A DNA stretch of 64,000 bases from Nitrobacter sp. Nb-311A (GCF_000152905.1 NZ_CH672417.1:39827-103826), one strand, 5' to 3'. Positions 16,079-26,787 are shown, numbered from the stretch's first letter. A program made the numbers and translations. The notes: generated from the letters alone by a model not told the origin.

Positions 16079-18187
16079 TCAACGCCGATCACGGCGGGAA
16101 GATGTATGTGGTGGAGAGCCCCGGCGACCGGCACTCCCATCGGTCTGCTTTGGCGGGATCGGCAGGCCAGGCTCCCGCGAGCAAGCAACGACACTCTTAT
16201 GTATGATATCGTGTGCATCCGTTTGGTCGACCAGCGATAGACAATAGGCGGCAGCCTCTCCCAGATTGTCCGCGACCGCGTCGGCCTTGAGGTGGTCCGT
16301 CGTCATCCCGCTGTTGGTGCATCCCCAGCAGCAAACGAGGATGCGCGCCCGCGGCATCTTGCGGCGAATCTTGCGAAGCAGATGACGCGTGTGGGCCAGG
16401 CTCCCGTCATCGAGCGTCGAGATGCATACGAGCATCACGCCCGAAGCATCGAGCTGGGAAATTCCGCTCGGCGACGTCTCCTCTTTCCTGGCGGCGCGCG
16501 CTCCAAGACCGTGTTTCGACAGGATCTCAGCCAGAAACATCGCGGCCGCTTCGTCAAGATCGCTGCGTTGCGCGACACAGAGCACGGGATGTTCGGCCTG
16601 CCACTCCACCGGCAATCCCTCGCGGATGAGGAACGGTAGCTCCGGCATCGGCGCGCCGGCCAGGTCCGCCGCCTCGGCAGCGGACGCGTTCTTCGGCTGG
16701 TGGTGGCCATCCAGCGCGTCATCGAATTCGGAAGCCAGTCCGTCGATGACCTCGGCAACGCTATCCCTGATTTCGGCAAGGCGATCCGGCGACAACCGAT
16801 CGCGTTTGAGGTCGGCCTGCGCCAGCATCAAACCCTTCAGCGCGACGTTTTCATAATATTCGGCGAGCGAACGCTCCTTCAAAAACTTTTCGGCCGTCTC
16901 GACGGCCTCCGCGGGATCGTTGGCCAGCATCCGCTGATAGAACAGCTCCTGCGGCAACAGCGCCGGACGATCACCTAGCAGAATATCCAAAAATCGGAGT
17001 TGCTCGACATGACGGCCCAACACGACGAGGCAGATCGTCAAGGGGGTCGCGAGAACAAGTCCGATCGGCCCCCATAGCGCGGTCCAGAACGTTGCCGAGA
17101 CCACGACGGCCACCGGCGACAATCCGCTGCTGTGCCCCACAAGCAAAGGGTCGAACACCTGACCGACCACCAGCTCCGTCAGCAGAATGAGCGCGCCGCT
17201 CCACAGCAGCATCGACCAGCCGGGATCGACCGCGATAGCCAGGGTCAACGGAAAAAATGCTGCTATGAAAGGACCGACATAAGGCACGAACCGCATGATC
17301 GCGGCCAGAATGCCCCAAAGGATGGCGCTGGGGACGCCGATCAATAGAAGTCCGGCCGCCACGATCACACCGAATCCGGCATTAAGCAGGACCTGCATCA
17401 GGAAAAGACGGCTGAGCCGGCCGGCCGCGTCGTCGATCGCCGCGGTGGCGGACTGTAGATCGTTCGATCCTGCGAGCTTGATGAACCGGTTGCGGAGATC
17501 CTCCCGCTGGAACAGGATGAAGATCACGAATACGATCACGATGCCCACGATCGCCAGCGGATGCAGCAGCGGGCTGATGAGCGCGGAAATATTCTCAAGG
17601 GCGGACTGCGGCGGCGAACGCACCAAGACGGGTATAGGCTCGACGTGATCGGCCGTTTTGGAGGATGGCGAACCCGCCGCCGATGGCGATGGCTGATTTT
17701 GCGGGCCGCTGATTTCCTTGTCGAGATTTTGAAGAAGCTCGGCCGCGCGATCCAGCGGCCCGGTCATCGTCAGGGCCCGCAGCGATTGGATCTTTTGCTG
17801 CATCGTCTGCTGGTATAGCGGCAGGCTCTCTGCGAGGCCCCTGACTTCCCTCACGATCAGACCGCCGAGGGCAAAGATTGCTATGAAAGCAAGCAGGACC
17901 ACGACAGGAACGCTGGCCGCGCGCGGAAAATGCCAGCGTTCGAGAATATCAACCAGCGGGGCAAGCACGAAGCTCAAAAGCACGGCCAGCACGATGGGGA
18001 CGAAAATCTCCCGACCCACATAGAGTCCGCAGATTACCAGCGCCGCAACAACGACCGCTGTTAGCGCCCGGTCGCCGATGCCTCCCCTCGCTACCCGCGG
18101 CGCTACCCTCGCGTCCAGATCCAGACTCACCGCCGATGACCCCGATATTCGTGGTCCTTCAATGGCCGATGAGCGATTTGGTTCCAT
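16079..18187 (-). CDS. AI-2E-family (PerM-like) permease with a large soluble C-terminal extension
   Basis: 702 residues from ATG 18187. Residues about 30-400 carry the family's eight-helix pattern, including IFVPIVLAVLLSFVLAPLVD, a long periplasmic loop rich in Ser/Pro, and RFVPYVGPFIAAFFPLTLAI and FWTALWGPIGLVLATPLTIC. Most family members end near residue 360-400. This one continues for about 300 residues: first a charged helical region, then an alternating strand/helix segment (PVLCVAQRSDLDEAA..., GVMLVCIS, RARILVCCWG) that looks like a Rossmann or B12-binding-like module. The substrate is unknown. The family name does not prove AI-2 export. A further in-frame start at 18277 lacks family residues. 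Confidence 0.8.
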   Translation of the reverse strand: MEPNRSSAIEGPRISGSSAVSLDLDARVAPRVARGGIGDRALTAVVVAALVICGLYVGREIFVPIVLAVLLSFVLAPLVDILERWHFPRAASVPVVVLLAFIAIFALGGLIVREVRGLAESLPLYQQTMQQKIQSLRALTMTGPLDRAAELLQNLDKEISGPQNQPSPSAAGSPSSKTADHVEPIPVLVRSPPQSALENISALISPLLHPLAIVGIVIVFVIFILFQREDLRNRFIKLAGSNDLQSATAAIDDAAGRLSRLFLMQVLLNAGFGVIVAAGLLLIGVPSAILWGILAAIMRFVPYVGPFIAAFFPLTLAIAVDPGWSMLLWSGALILLTELVVGQVFDPLLVGHSSGLSPVAVVVSATFWTALWGPIGLVLATPLTICLVVLGRHVEQLRFLDILLGDRPALLPQELFYQRMLANDPAEAVETAEKFLKERSLAEYYENVALKGLMLAQADLKRDRLSPDRLAEIRDSVAEVIDGLASEFDDALDGHHQPKNASAAEAADLAGAPMPELPFLIREGLPVEWQAEHPVLCVAQRSDLDEAAAMFLAEILSKHGLGARAARKEETSPSGISQLDASGVMLVCISTLDDGSLAHTRHLLRKIRRKMPRARILVCCWGCTNSGMTTDHLKADAVADNLGEAAAYCLSLVDQTDAHDIIHKSVVACSREPGLPIPPKQTDGSAGRRGSPPHTSSRRDRR

Positions 18188-18199
18188 CGTGTTCCGAAA

Positions 18200-18400
18200 A
18201 TGGCGAACCGGAGATTCTTCTTCTGCCCAGGCGTTGCGTCCGCTTACCTGCCCCCCAGCACTGCGGATTACTTCCAACCGACGGCGATTTCGCTGCGGCT
18301 GCCGGTCAACCTGCTCGAGCAGATCAAGATCGCCGCCAACAGGCGCGACGTGCCCTATCGGTCGCTGATCAAGATGTGGCTGGCGGAGAAGGTGGGGTAG
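18200..18400 (+). CDS. orphan ribbon-helix-helix (CopG/BrnA-like) protein or remnant
   Basis: A 66-residue frame whose C-terminal half, AISLRLPVNLLEQIKIAANRR followed by DVPYRSLIKMWLAEKVG, is a typical ribbon-helix-helix antitoxin domain. The first 23 residues do not resemble the family, and the start overlaps the 5' side of the divergent permease gene, so the true N-terminus may have been lost. No toxin gene of the BrnT or similar type is next to it. It is probably a leftover of a toxin-antitoxin pair. Confidence 0.5.
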   Translation: MANRRFFFCPGVASAYLPPSTADYFQPTAISLRLPVNLLEQIKIAANRRDVPYRSLIKMWLAEKVG

Positions 18401-18429
18401 CGAAGAGCGAGATAAAGAATTCTCAACTC

Positions 18430-19494
18430 CTAATCCTTCAAATCCTCGCCGTCAGCGATTGCGTCTTCCGCATCTTTGAAAAACTGCCTATTGGTCAGGT
18501 CAGAACGCCATGCGGATTTGAAAGCTGCGAAATCGTTCTCGGTCTGAAGCCTGAAACGAAGCTCCTTACCATCTCGTACCAATCGGACATTGGCATCCGG
18601 AGCCAACCGTCCGCGCCAGTAACTCTCATCATTTTCAAATCGCCCGAACTGATGGACGGTCGCGAACTGTTTTCTTGCTCCAATCCGAAACAGGCTTCTT
18701 CCGTCACGACGGTATATGAGACGTCTTCGACCGGGAAGATTGTCTACCCCTGCCAGCACCTCCGATCTGAAGAAGCCACACACGGCATCGCTCTGGAGCG
18801 TTTTGTAAACATCGTCCCAAGTTGCCGATGTTCCTAATCCGATCTCCTTCGTTCGCCTTCGCCTTATTGCGATATCTGAGAGTTCAGGGGGAGGGTAAAC
18901 TCTCGTACAGGTCAAGAAATTAAGGTCATCGTGTCTCGCCAACTGAAGGCGGTAGCATCTGATGTCTAGCTCAAACTTCTCCCAGAGCCATTCTGCGGTC
19001 GCAAGCACCCCATAGTCAAACTCTTCAGCCAGCAAAAGGACACGCTGACTTCTATTCATTACGGCAATGTCACCCTCTTCTAGTATCTCGCCGATCTCTT
19101 CCTGAGCTTCTTCGATCGTCTGAAGCTTGTCGCCGTACTTGCCGTTGAAATTTGCAAGCGCATCAATAAATTGATACGGCTCCCATTTGGAAAGCATGGC
19201 AGCATAAGACAGACCTTGAAGGAGTTGCAACTTGTCGCTATCTCTCTTCAACTCAATAACCACCGCCACTCCATCAGGATCGACTCCAAGTAAATCAATC
19301 CGGTCTTGAACGAATTCAGTAGGCTGAATTTCGGTGCCGACGATACGAATATCCTCACCCAGTTCGTTGCAAAAAGCATCGGGGCTCCGACAAATCATGT
19401 TCTGGATGTCGCGCCGTTCCCAATAGCCCGATTCACGCATGGTCTTCGGTTCTAGTCGAAGAAGCTTTTTGCTAGCACCGTCAATTCGTAGCAT
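18430..19494 (-). CDS. putative NucS/DUF91-like PD-(D/E)XK endonuclease, AT-rich
   Basis: 354 residues. The segment QDRIDLLGVDPDGVAVVIELKRD (about residues 63-85) carries the Asp and Glu-X-Lys of a PD-(D/E)XK nuclease core in the arrangement seen in NucS/DUF91 proteins. The rest is charged, with no clear second domain. The central region is acidic (EEAQEEIGEILEEGD). Composition is clearly lower in GC than flanking genes, which suggests horizontal transfer. It lies next to an orphan antitoxin-like fragment. A role in restriction, defence or mismatch repair is possible but not shown. Confidence 0.65.
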   Translation of the reverse strand: MLRIDGASKKLLRLEPKTMRESGYWERRDIQNMICRSPDAFCNELGEDIRIVGTEIQPTEFVQDRIDLLGVDPDGVAVVIELKRDSDKLQLLQGLSYAAMLSKWEPYQFIDALANFNGKYGDKLQTIEEAQEEIGEILEEGDIAVMNRSQRVLLLAEEFDYGVLATAEWLWEKFELDIRCYRLQLARHDDLNFLTCTRVYPPPELSDIAIRRRRTKEIGLGTSATWDDVYKTLQSDAVCGFFRSEVLAGVDNLPGRRRLIYRRDGRSLFRIGARKQFATVHQFGRFENDESYWRGRLAPDANVRLVRDGKELRFRLQTENDFAAFKSAWRSDLTNRQFFKDAEDAIADGEDLKD

Positions 19495-19537
19495 CCGTCG
19501 ATTCCTCGCCGCTATACTTGGTCATTAGCTTGACAAA

Positions 19538-21190
<1,653 letters not shown>

Positions 21191-21584
21191 CGTGATCCCT
21201 AATTCAGCGTGATTCTTAAAAAGCCCCGCGGCGGTGTTCAGACGTTCTCTTCCGCCTTGCGGCGACATCGTCAGGAGAACGTCAGAATCGACCTCCGCGC
21301 CGACCGAAGGTTTATGCTTCTTTCGAATCCAAGTCGCTGAACAGCTCGCGGGGGCCGAACGTCAGATTCACGGCGCTGGTTTCAGGAAAGTTGCTGCCCG
21401 CTGATGTAGCCGCGCGGCGGCGAAAGGGCAACCTTGCCTTAACCACTCAGAAAGGTTGACGAAAGGAATACTCCGCTCCGTCTCATTCAAACCGCCTTTT
21501 AATTGAATCGGTGAAGAATGGCGAGACCAGCGGATCTTGCCGGTCTTCCAGCAGGACGTTCGCGACCAACAAGGCAGAAACACC

Positions 21585-21791
21585 ATGGCGACCAGCGTAT
21601 CGGCGTCAGCCTCCAAACCGATCGAAAAACAGGATCATCAACGCGGACGGCCTCACGGCATTCGCGAGTTATGGCGCGAATTCATCGCCATCGCGTTCAA
21701 CTCCTACCGGCCCGAACTGCATTATATGCGCGGACCCGGGCCCGCCTGGCGAGCCAAGCACGGCGAGCGTCCGCCGGTTCATTCCCAATGA
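21585..21791 (+). CDS. small hypothetical protein
   Basis: A 68-residue frame from ATG 21585 preceded by AAGGCAGAAACACC. The N-terminal third is low complexity (SVSASASKP). The remainder, IRELWREFIAIAFNSYRPELHY followed by MRGPGPAWRAKHGE, looks protein-like with an amphipathic helix. Two other frames are also open here, so the coding call is uncertain. No family was recognised. Confidence 0.4.
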   Translation: MATSVSASASKPIEKQDHQRGRPHGIRELWREFIAIAFNSYRPELHYMRGPGPAWRAKHGERPPVHSQ

Positions 21792-22166
21792 GCAGACTCA
21801 CCCGCAGTCGGCATCACACAATATCGAGCACGACCGCGCCGATCGTCGAAGCGACGACAAAGGAACGTCTGACGGCGGATTCCAGACCGAGTCTCCTCTG
21901 CCGGAAAACGCCACGCCTCAATCATCCGAAACGCAGGCTTGATAGGCGCTTGGGGACCTCACCTATCGGCTGCGAGATCACGCAGAACTACGGGCACTAT
22001 TACATCGAGATGATCGGGAACATTGCCGCGTGGCTCAAGGACGCACGGGTACGCGCGCTGCGGTGAGCCGAAGCAGCTTTGAGTGAAGCGTGTCCTCGGG
22101 AAAGATCCGCGCGGGAGAATCGTTATGCGCGCTCGGCACTGCCCTCGGCCGCGTTAAGCGACACGG
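21792..22166. other. intergenic stretch with a possible coding remnant
   Basis: No complete gene is supported. At about 21955-22066 on the plus strand one frame reads CEITQNYGHYYIEMIGNI and continues with AAWLKDARVRALR to a TGA. This looks like a real protein C-terminus but has no credible start nearby. It may be the end of a decayed gene that includes the small frame upstream. Confidence 0.35.
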
Positions 22167-23291
22167 CTACCGGACCGTGACCGGCGCAGGTAGCGGCGGC
22201 ACCGAGGTTGGCTGAGTTCCGGGCAAGCTCGCCGTCTGCGGCGGCTGCGGAGTCGGCGCAGCGCCCGATCCCGGAGCCGGCTGCGTCGAGGCCGTCGTAT
22301 CGGTGTGCGGCGGGCCGCCCGGGAGCACGACAACGCGCGTGCCGACCTTCACACGGTCAAACAGATCCGACACATCCTCGTTGAGCATACCGATGCAACC
22401 GGAGGATACGAACTTGCCGATCGTCGAAGGCTGATTGGTGCCGTGGATGCGATAGACGGTCGAACCAAGATACATGGCGCGCGCGCCCAGCGGATTGCCG
22501 GGACCGCCCGCCATGAAGCGCGGCAGATAAGGCTGGCGTTCGATCATTTCGGTCGGCGGATGCCAGTCCGGCCACTCCGCCTTGCGGCTGATCTTCTGCA
22601 CGCCGGACCAGGTGAAGCCGTCGCGGCCGACGCGCACGCCGTAACGGATCGCGCGATTGTTGCCCAAGATATAATACAGGTGCGTGTTCGACGTATCGAC
22701 CACGATGGTGCCCGCCGGCTCTTTGGTAGCAAAAGTGACTTCCTTGCGGCGCAGTCTCTCCGGCAGTTGCTTCTCGCCGCCTTGATCGACCTCCGGCTGC
22801 TCATCCGGCGGCAGCGCCGACATCGGCGTCGGCCTGCCGTCCGCGCCGACGGGAGCCGGCGGCGTAAGGCCGTCAGACGGTCCGCCGGTCGAAGCGACTG
22901 TTTCCGGCGCACGCGTCTGATAATGCGTAGGGCCGGGTTGCCCGTAACGGGGATCGTCGGGCGACATTACCGGACCCGGCGGAAGATCGCGATTCGAGTA
23001 GACTGGCGAGGAACCGGGGCGACCGTAGCGCGGATCATCCGGCGACATCACGGGGCCCGGCGGTGTCAGCGTTGCGGAATTGCGGCTCCGTGTCGATTGG
23101 TCGTCGCCCGGATCGAAATTGTGAAGCCCGTCGACTGCACCTGAACGATCGTCTACATCCGGATAGGGGGAGGGCGGCACCGAATAGACCGGGCTTGGCG
23201 GGGATGGGTAGTCCTGCGCCGAGGCTAACGGCGTTCCCGCTGCGGCGGCCACGATCGCCGCAAAAACCGTCAGAATGCGTTTGATCATCAT
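22167..23291 (-). CDS. L,D-transpeptidase (YkuD/ErfK family)
   Basis: 374 residues with a signal peptide (KRILTVFAAIVAAAAG...ASAQ), a long Pro/Ser-rich linker, and a C-terminal YkuD domain. The catalytic motif is HGTNQPSTIGKFVSSGCIGM, with His and the nucleophilic Cys in the usual HX13-15SXGC spacing. It cross-links peptidoglycan stems or attaches proteins to them. The linker contains the unit PPGPVMSPDDPRYG twice (followed by RPG and QPG). The C-terminus is again Pro/Thr-rich. The start at 23291 follows AAGGGCG; an upstream frame to 23315 adds no signal-like residues. Confidence 0.9.
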   Translation of the reverse strand: MMIKRILTVFAAIVAAAAGTPLASAQDYPSPPSPVYSVPPSPYPDVDDRSGAVDGLHNFDPGDDQSTRSRNSATLTPPGPVMSPDDPRYGRPGSSPVYSNRDLPPGPVMSPDDPRYGQPGPTHYQTRAPETVASTGGPSDGLTPPAPVGADGRPTPMSALPPDEQPEVDQGGEKQLPERLRRKEVTFATKEPAGTIVVDTSNTHLYYILGNNRAIRYGVRVGRDGFTWSGVQKISRKAEWPDWHPPTEMIERQPYLPRFMAGGPGNPLGARAMYLGSTVYRIHGTNQPSTIGKFVSSGCIGMLNEDVSDLFDRVKVGTRVVVLPGGPPHTDTTASTQPAPGSGAAPTPQPPQTASLPGTQPTSVPPLPAPVTVR

Positions 23292-23429
23292 CGCCCTTGT
23301 ATATAAATCCAACAAGACACCGGATCGTTAACGGCGACATCGCGCACGATAGCGGCGCATTCAAGACAATACCGGCAAAAGCCTCCCCGATTCAGTCATA
23401 ATTCGAAGATCGCGGCAAACCGTGACCTT

Positions 23430-23545
23430 TATAGCGCTTTCGAGCGACGGGGAATCCGGCTCGCGCGGAGAAAGCGCGTCAAATCAAAAAGATGGAGTCT
23501 TTCACCGTTTCCGTGAAGCGGTGAAAAACTCCAAGGTCTCACCGG
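23430..23545. repeat. hairpin repeat, GCGCTTTC type, with companion piece
   Basis: A diverged copy. TATAGCGCTTTCGAGCGA at 23430 pairs with AGAAAGCGCGTCAAAT near 23480, with the loop region GGGGAATCCGG. The stem has changed from GCGTTTTC/GAAAACGC to GCGCTTTC/GAAAGCGC, a compensated change. A companion stem AGTCTTTCACCGTTTCCGTG...CGGTGAAAAACTCC follows at 23497-23535. It lies in the 447-base gap between the divergent L,D-transpeptidase and the gene starting at 23739; a frame at 23422-23712 is produced by the repeat and is not a gene. Confidence 0.8.
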
Positions 23546-23738
23546 TTTCCGGCAAATTTTCCGACGGCGATTGTTGCGGTGGATTTTTGGAGGGCGCGAC
23601 CGCGTCTCTTGCGGTATTCTCGATCTGTCCTGATTCGGTGGATTGCCGCCGCAACCTGTCGAGCAGGTACGTTCAGTCGCGTTTTGATGGCTCGATCACC
23701 GCCCTGGACTAGACACGCGGGAAGGCGCAACCATCCTC

Positions 23739-24539
23739 ATGTTACCTGGTTTCCGTTCCCTGTTCGTTGTGGTCGTGCTGGCGATCTCAATGCTGATTTT
23801 CGGCCTCGGGGCCGCGGCTTTGCTGCGAGCGACCCACGAAGAGTTCGCAAGTCTGCCGCTCAAGCAGATGCCCGAAGTCACGTTTGCATCGAGAGAAGCC
23901 CAACAGCCCACACTGGCGGTACTACAGGTCGATCCATCGGCCGAGCCTGCCACGCCGGAGGCAAACCAGGCCGAAACACAGCACCTGACACCTTTATCGG
24001 ACGCGCAGCTATCGGACGCGCTGCCGAAAAACGGACCCGATGCGCCGGCAACGGATGCGCTTCCGGCCAAGGATGCACCGCCGGCCCCCGATACGCTTTC
24101 GGCCACAGATTCACCCGCGGCTCCGGCCGGCAACGATGTACCGGCAGCTTCTCCGCCACCATCGGCCTCCGCTCCGGCGACGGCAGACACAATGCCTCCG
24201 GTCAATACGGCCGCGCCAGAACCATCGGAGCCGGCATCGCGCGATGAGACGGCCGTCGATGCAAGTAAAGCCGTAAAGCCCCCGAGCGACGCCGCCGCTG
24301 CCCCGGCCGCGCAAAGCGACACCTCCTCAGCGCAGGAGCAGGAAAAGCCGGCCGACGTCGTGGAAACCATGACATCTCCGTCCGGAGAGCATTTCAAACC
24401 ACCCCTGCCAGGTCACCGTCCGGTAGAAGCCGCGCAGGTCACCGCCGATCCCTCGCCATCGGCCACCAAACGCTCCTCTGCGAAGGAGCCGCGCAGGGCC
24501 AAGCATCACCGCCATAAGACCCGCCACTCACATCGTTGA
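23739..24539 (+). CDS. membrane-anchored Pro/Ala-rich hypothetical protein
   Basis: 266 residues with one N-terminal membrane helix (LFVVVVLAISMLIFGLGAAALL, about residues 8-29). A long low-complexity periplasmic region dominated by Ala, Pro, Asp and Ser follows, and then a basic tail AKHHRHKTRHSH. The composition is that of an envelope spacer or scaffold protein. There is no catalytic domain. The basic His/Lys tail could contact nucleic acid or polyanionic envelope polymers, but that is speculation. Confidence 0.65.
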   Translation: MLPGFRSLFVVVVLAISMLIFGLGAAALLRATHEEFASLPLKQMPEVTFASREAQQPTLAVLQVDPSAEPATPEANQAETQHLTPLSDAQLSDALPKNGPDAPATDALPAKDAPPAPDTLSATDSPAAPAGNDVPAASPPPSASAPATADTMPPVNTAAPEPSEPASRDETAVDASKAVKPPSDAAAAPAAQSDTSSAQEQEKPADVVETMTSPSGEHFKPPLPGHRPVEAAQVTADPSPSATKRSSAKEPRRAKHHRHKTRHSHR

Positions 24540-24575
24540 CCCGAGCCGTCTCCCGACTGCGGGCGTGCAAAGACT

Positions 24576-25442
24576 CTAAGCGGGCCCCGTGGCAATCGGC
24601 GGACCTTCGTTCGATCCCCACTCCGACCATGATCCGTCGTAGAGCGCCGAGCCCCGCACGCCGAGGCGGTAAAGCGCAAGCGTCAGCACCGCGGCGGAAA
24701 CCCCCGAACCGCAGGTGGTTACGATCGGCTTTGCCAAATTCACGCCAGCGCGAGAAAACACGGCGCGGATTTGGTCCAGCGGTTTCATGACGCCGGTGGC
24801 GGGATCGAACAGCTCTGTGTATGGAAGGTTGCGGCTGCCGGGAATATGACCCGACCGCAAGCCCTGCCTCGGCTCCGCCACCGCGCCGGTGAAGCGGCCT
24901 GCCGCACGCGCATCGACAAGCTGCTCGCGATGTGACGACAGGTTGCTCACAAGTTGAGCCTTGTCGCGTACATTAAGCGGATCAAAGGTCGCGGTGAAAT
25001 GGCCCGGCTTCGGCGAAGCCTCGCCGGATTCGACCTGGCGGCCTTCCGCACGCCATTTCTTCAGGCCGCCGTCAAGCACCCGGACATCGGCGTGGCCGAA
25101 CGACAGGAACATCCACCACACCCGCGGCCCGGCAAGCCAGCCGCCGGAGTCGTAAACAACGACCTTATCTTTCGAGGAAATGCCCAGAGCGCCCACATCG
25201 CGCGCGAACTGCGCGGCATCCGGAAACATATGCGGAAAGGACGATGCACGATCGGATACGGCATCGACATCGAAAAACACCGCGCCCGGAATGTGCGCGG
25301 CATGAAAATCATCGACCGCCAGCGGCAGCATGCCAGGCATCTTGAACGAGGCATCGATGACCTTGACGTCACGGAGATTCGCAGCCAGCCGTTCGGTGGA
25401 GACGAGAGGATCGTCGAGCATGGAGATCATTGTGATGTCCAT
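24576..25442 (-). CDS. sseA: 3-mercaptopyruvate sulfurtransferase
   Basis: A 288-residue protein with two tandem rhodanese domains. The active-site Cys244 lies in CGSGVSA. The CG-S-G-V form points to 3-mercaptopyruvate sulfurtransferase rather than thiosulfate sulfurtransferase. The N-terminal inactive domain holds VDDFHAAHIPGAVFFD and VVYDSGGWLAGPRVWW. It transfers sulfur from 3-mercaptopyruvate to thiols or cyanide. The length matches the family. A second in-frame ATG at 25430 is an alternative start. Confidence 0.93.
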   Translation of the reverse strand: MDITMISMLDDPLVSTERLAANLRDVKVIDASFKMPGMLPLAVDDFHAAHIPGAVFFDVDAVSDRASSFPHMFPDAAQFARDVGALGISSKDKVVVYDSGGWLAGPRVWWMFLSFGHADVRVLDGGLKKWRAEGRQVESGEASPKPGHFTATFDPLNVRDKAQLVSNLSSHREQLVDARAAGRFTGAVAEPRQGLRSGHIPGSRNLPYTELFDPATGVMKPLDQIRAVFSRAGVNLAKPIVTTCGSGVSAAVLTLALYRLGVRGSALYDGSWSEWGSNEGPPIATGPA

Positions 25443-25511
25443 CGCCAGGTTAATGGAGACGTCAGCAACAGATTCGCGACTGCAAGCAATAGCGCGAGAT
25501 CGGGCGGAGTC

Positions 25512-26105
25512 CTATCGGCGCTTTTCATTGAGCTCGTAGGCAAGATGCGCCTTAACGTTCGGCCAGTCGCCGGGAAGGATGCTGTAGACGACGGTATCCC
25601 GCAGCGTCACGTTCGGTGACATTTCGCGATTGCGCAGGGTGCCCTCCTGCTTGGCGCCGAGCCGCTCGATGCCACGCCGGCTGACATGATTGAAGACGTG
25701 AGTACGGAATTCCACGGCGATGCAGTTCAACTTTTCGAACGCGTGGGTGAGCAGCAGCAGCTTGCACTGGGTGTTGACTGCCGTGCGCTGAACGCGCTTC
25801 GCATACCATGTCGAACCGATCTCGACGCGGCAACTCGCGGAATCGACGTTCATGTAGGTCGTCATACCCGCAATTCGTCCCTCGGCATCCCGCACCGTGA
25901 AGGGCAGCATGGTTCCGGCTGCTTGCAGCGACAGCCGCCGCTCGATCTCGGCGCCCATTTTTTCCGGCGCCGGCACGAAAGTGTACCAGATCTTCCAGAT
26001 CTCGCCGTCCTTCACCGCGTCAACAAGGGCTTCGCGGTGATCCTGCGACAACGGCTCGAGCCGCGCATGAGGTCCTTCGAGCGTGACCGGCTGCAGCCAG
26101 GGCAT
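25512..26105 (-). CDS. GNAT acetyltransferase, RimJ/RimL-like
   Basis: 197 residues from ATG 26105, which follows AAGGAACGGAG. The N-terminus VTLEGPHARLEPLSQDHREAL and the C-terminal VEFRTHVFNHVSRRGIERLGAKQEGTLR are the hallmarks of the RimJ/RimL branch of GNAT acetyltransferases, which act on protein N-termini or small amines. The GSTWYAKRVQRTAVNTQCKLLLL segment carries the acetyl-CoA-binding helix region. The substrate is unknown. The frame continues upstream to 26141 without family similarity. Confidence 0.82.
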   Translation of the reverse strand: MPWLQPVTLEGPHARLEPLSQDHREALVDAVKDGEIWKIWYTFVPAPEKMGAEIERRLSLQAAGTMLPFTVRDAEGRIAGMTTYMNVDSASCRVEIGSTWYAKRVQRTAVNTQCKLLLLTHAFEKLNCIAVEFRTHVFNHVSRRGIERLGAKQEGTLRNREMSPNVTLRDTVVYSILPGDWPNVKAHLAYELNEKRR

Positions 26106-26239
26106 AGTATACTCCGTTCCTTGTACCGCCATTTGCGCCATCGCGACAAAATTTGCAAAAGCAATTTCGTCTCACTCATATCGCGATGGCGAGGCGGGAC
26201 AGATGCAGGCGACTGGAAGAAGTCGACACGGTATCTAAA

Positions 26240-26596
26240 CTACTTCGTGTCCTCCTTCGCCGGAGTTTTTTTGTCCTCCTTCAACGGCGACTGCGGCTGC
26301 TTCTTGCCCGCCGCTTGAAGCTCGGCCACCGTTTTCCGCAGTTCCGCAACTGTGCGCTCGAGCTGCTGGATCTGTCGGTTGGCCGCATCGATCTTCTGCC
26401 CGCTGCCGGTGATATGTCTGCTGAGGGCGGCTTGCAGGAAATTGATGTTGCTCTGGAGGCAACTTGTCCGTCTCTCCATCGTCTTTTCGACGGTGCAGAT
26501 CTCAATGCCGGGAACGTCCTGGGCCAGGGCAGCGCCGGAGCGGAGCGTATGGAGAGCCGCGATCATCAACATCAACGGAAGACTTCGGTCGTTCAT
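26240..26596 (-). CDS. small exported coiled-coil protein
   Basis: 118 residues from ATG 26596 (preceded by GAGAGG), with a signal peptide ending near ALAQD. The central part has heptad-like helices, IDAANRQIQQLERTVAELRK then TVAELQAAGKK, consistent with a short coiled coil, and the tail is Lys/Pro-rich. Two cysteines (IEICTVEKTMERRTSCLQ) may form a disulfide. I do not recognise the family. Confidence 0.65.
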   Translation of the reverse strand: MNDRSLPLMLMIAALHTLRSGAALAQDVPGIEICTVEKTMERRTSCLQSNINFLQAALSRHITGSGQKIDAANRQIQQLERTVAELRKTVAELQAAGKKQPQSPLKEDKKTPAKEDTK

Positions 26597-26787
26597 TGAA
26601 CCTCTCATCTCGCACAGTGAGACCCCGGCAGCTTGGCGGAACGCCGCTCAAGGACAGACGGGAGCATTAACTTCAAATCGCGTTCCGCCGCGTTAGACGC
26701 CATTAACGCTGGCGACGAAAATCCCGGGACTATGCAACTACTTGTCATCGAACCGGGTCTAATCTCGTTCGGTATCATGGAACGGTC

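Noticed and set aside
16079..18187. Calling the permease an autoinducer-2 exporter with a gene symbol
   Set aside because: The family is broad and includes members unrelated to AI-2; there is no luxS or other quorum gene in the window.
18136..18837. 233-residue plus-strand frame
   Set aside because: Overlaps the ribbon-helix-helix fragment in another frame and the NucS-like gene on the other strand; no domain.
23422..23712. 96-residue frame in the gap before 23739
   Set aside because: It is read from a hairpin repeat. The same peptide style (SEVDTGSREENAS) appears wherever a repeat copy occurs, e.g. near 7200 and 47540.
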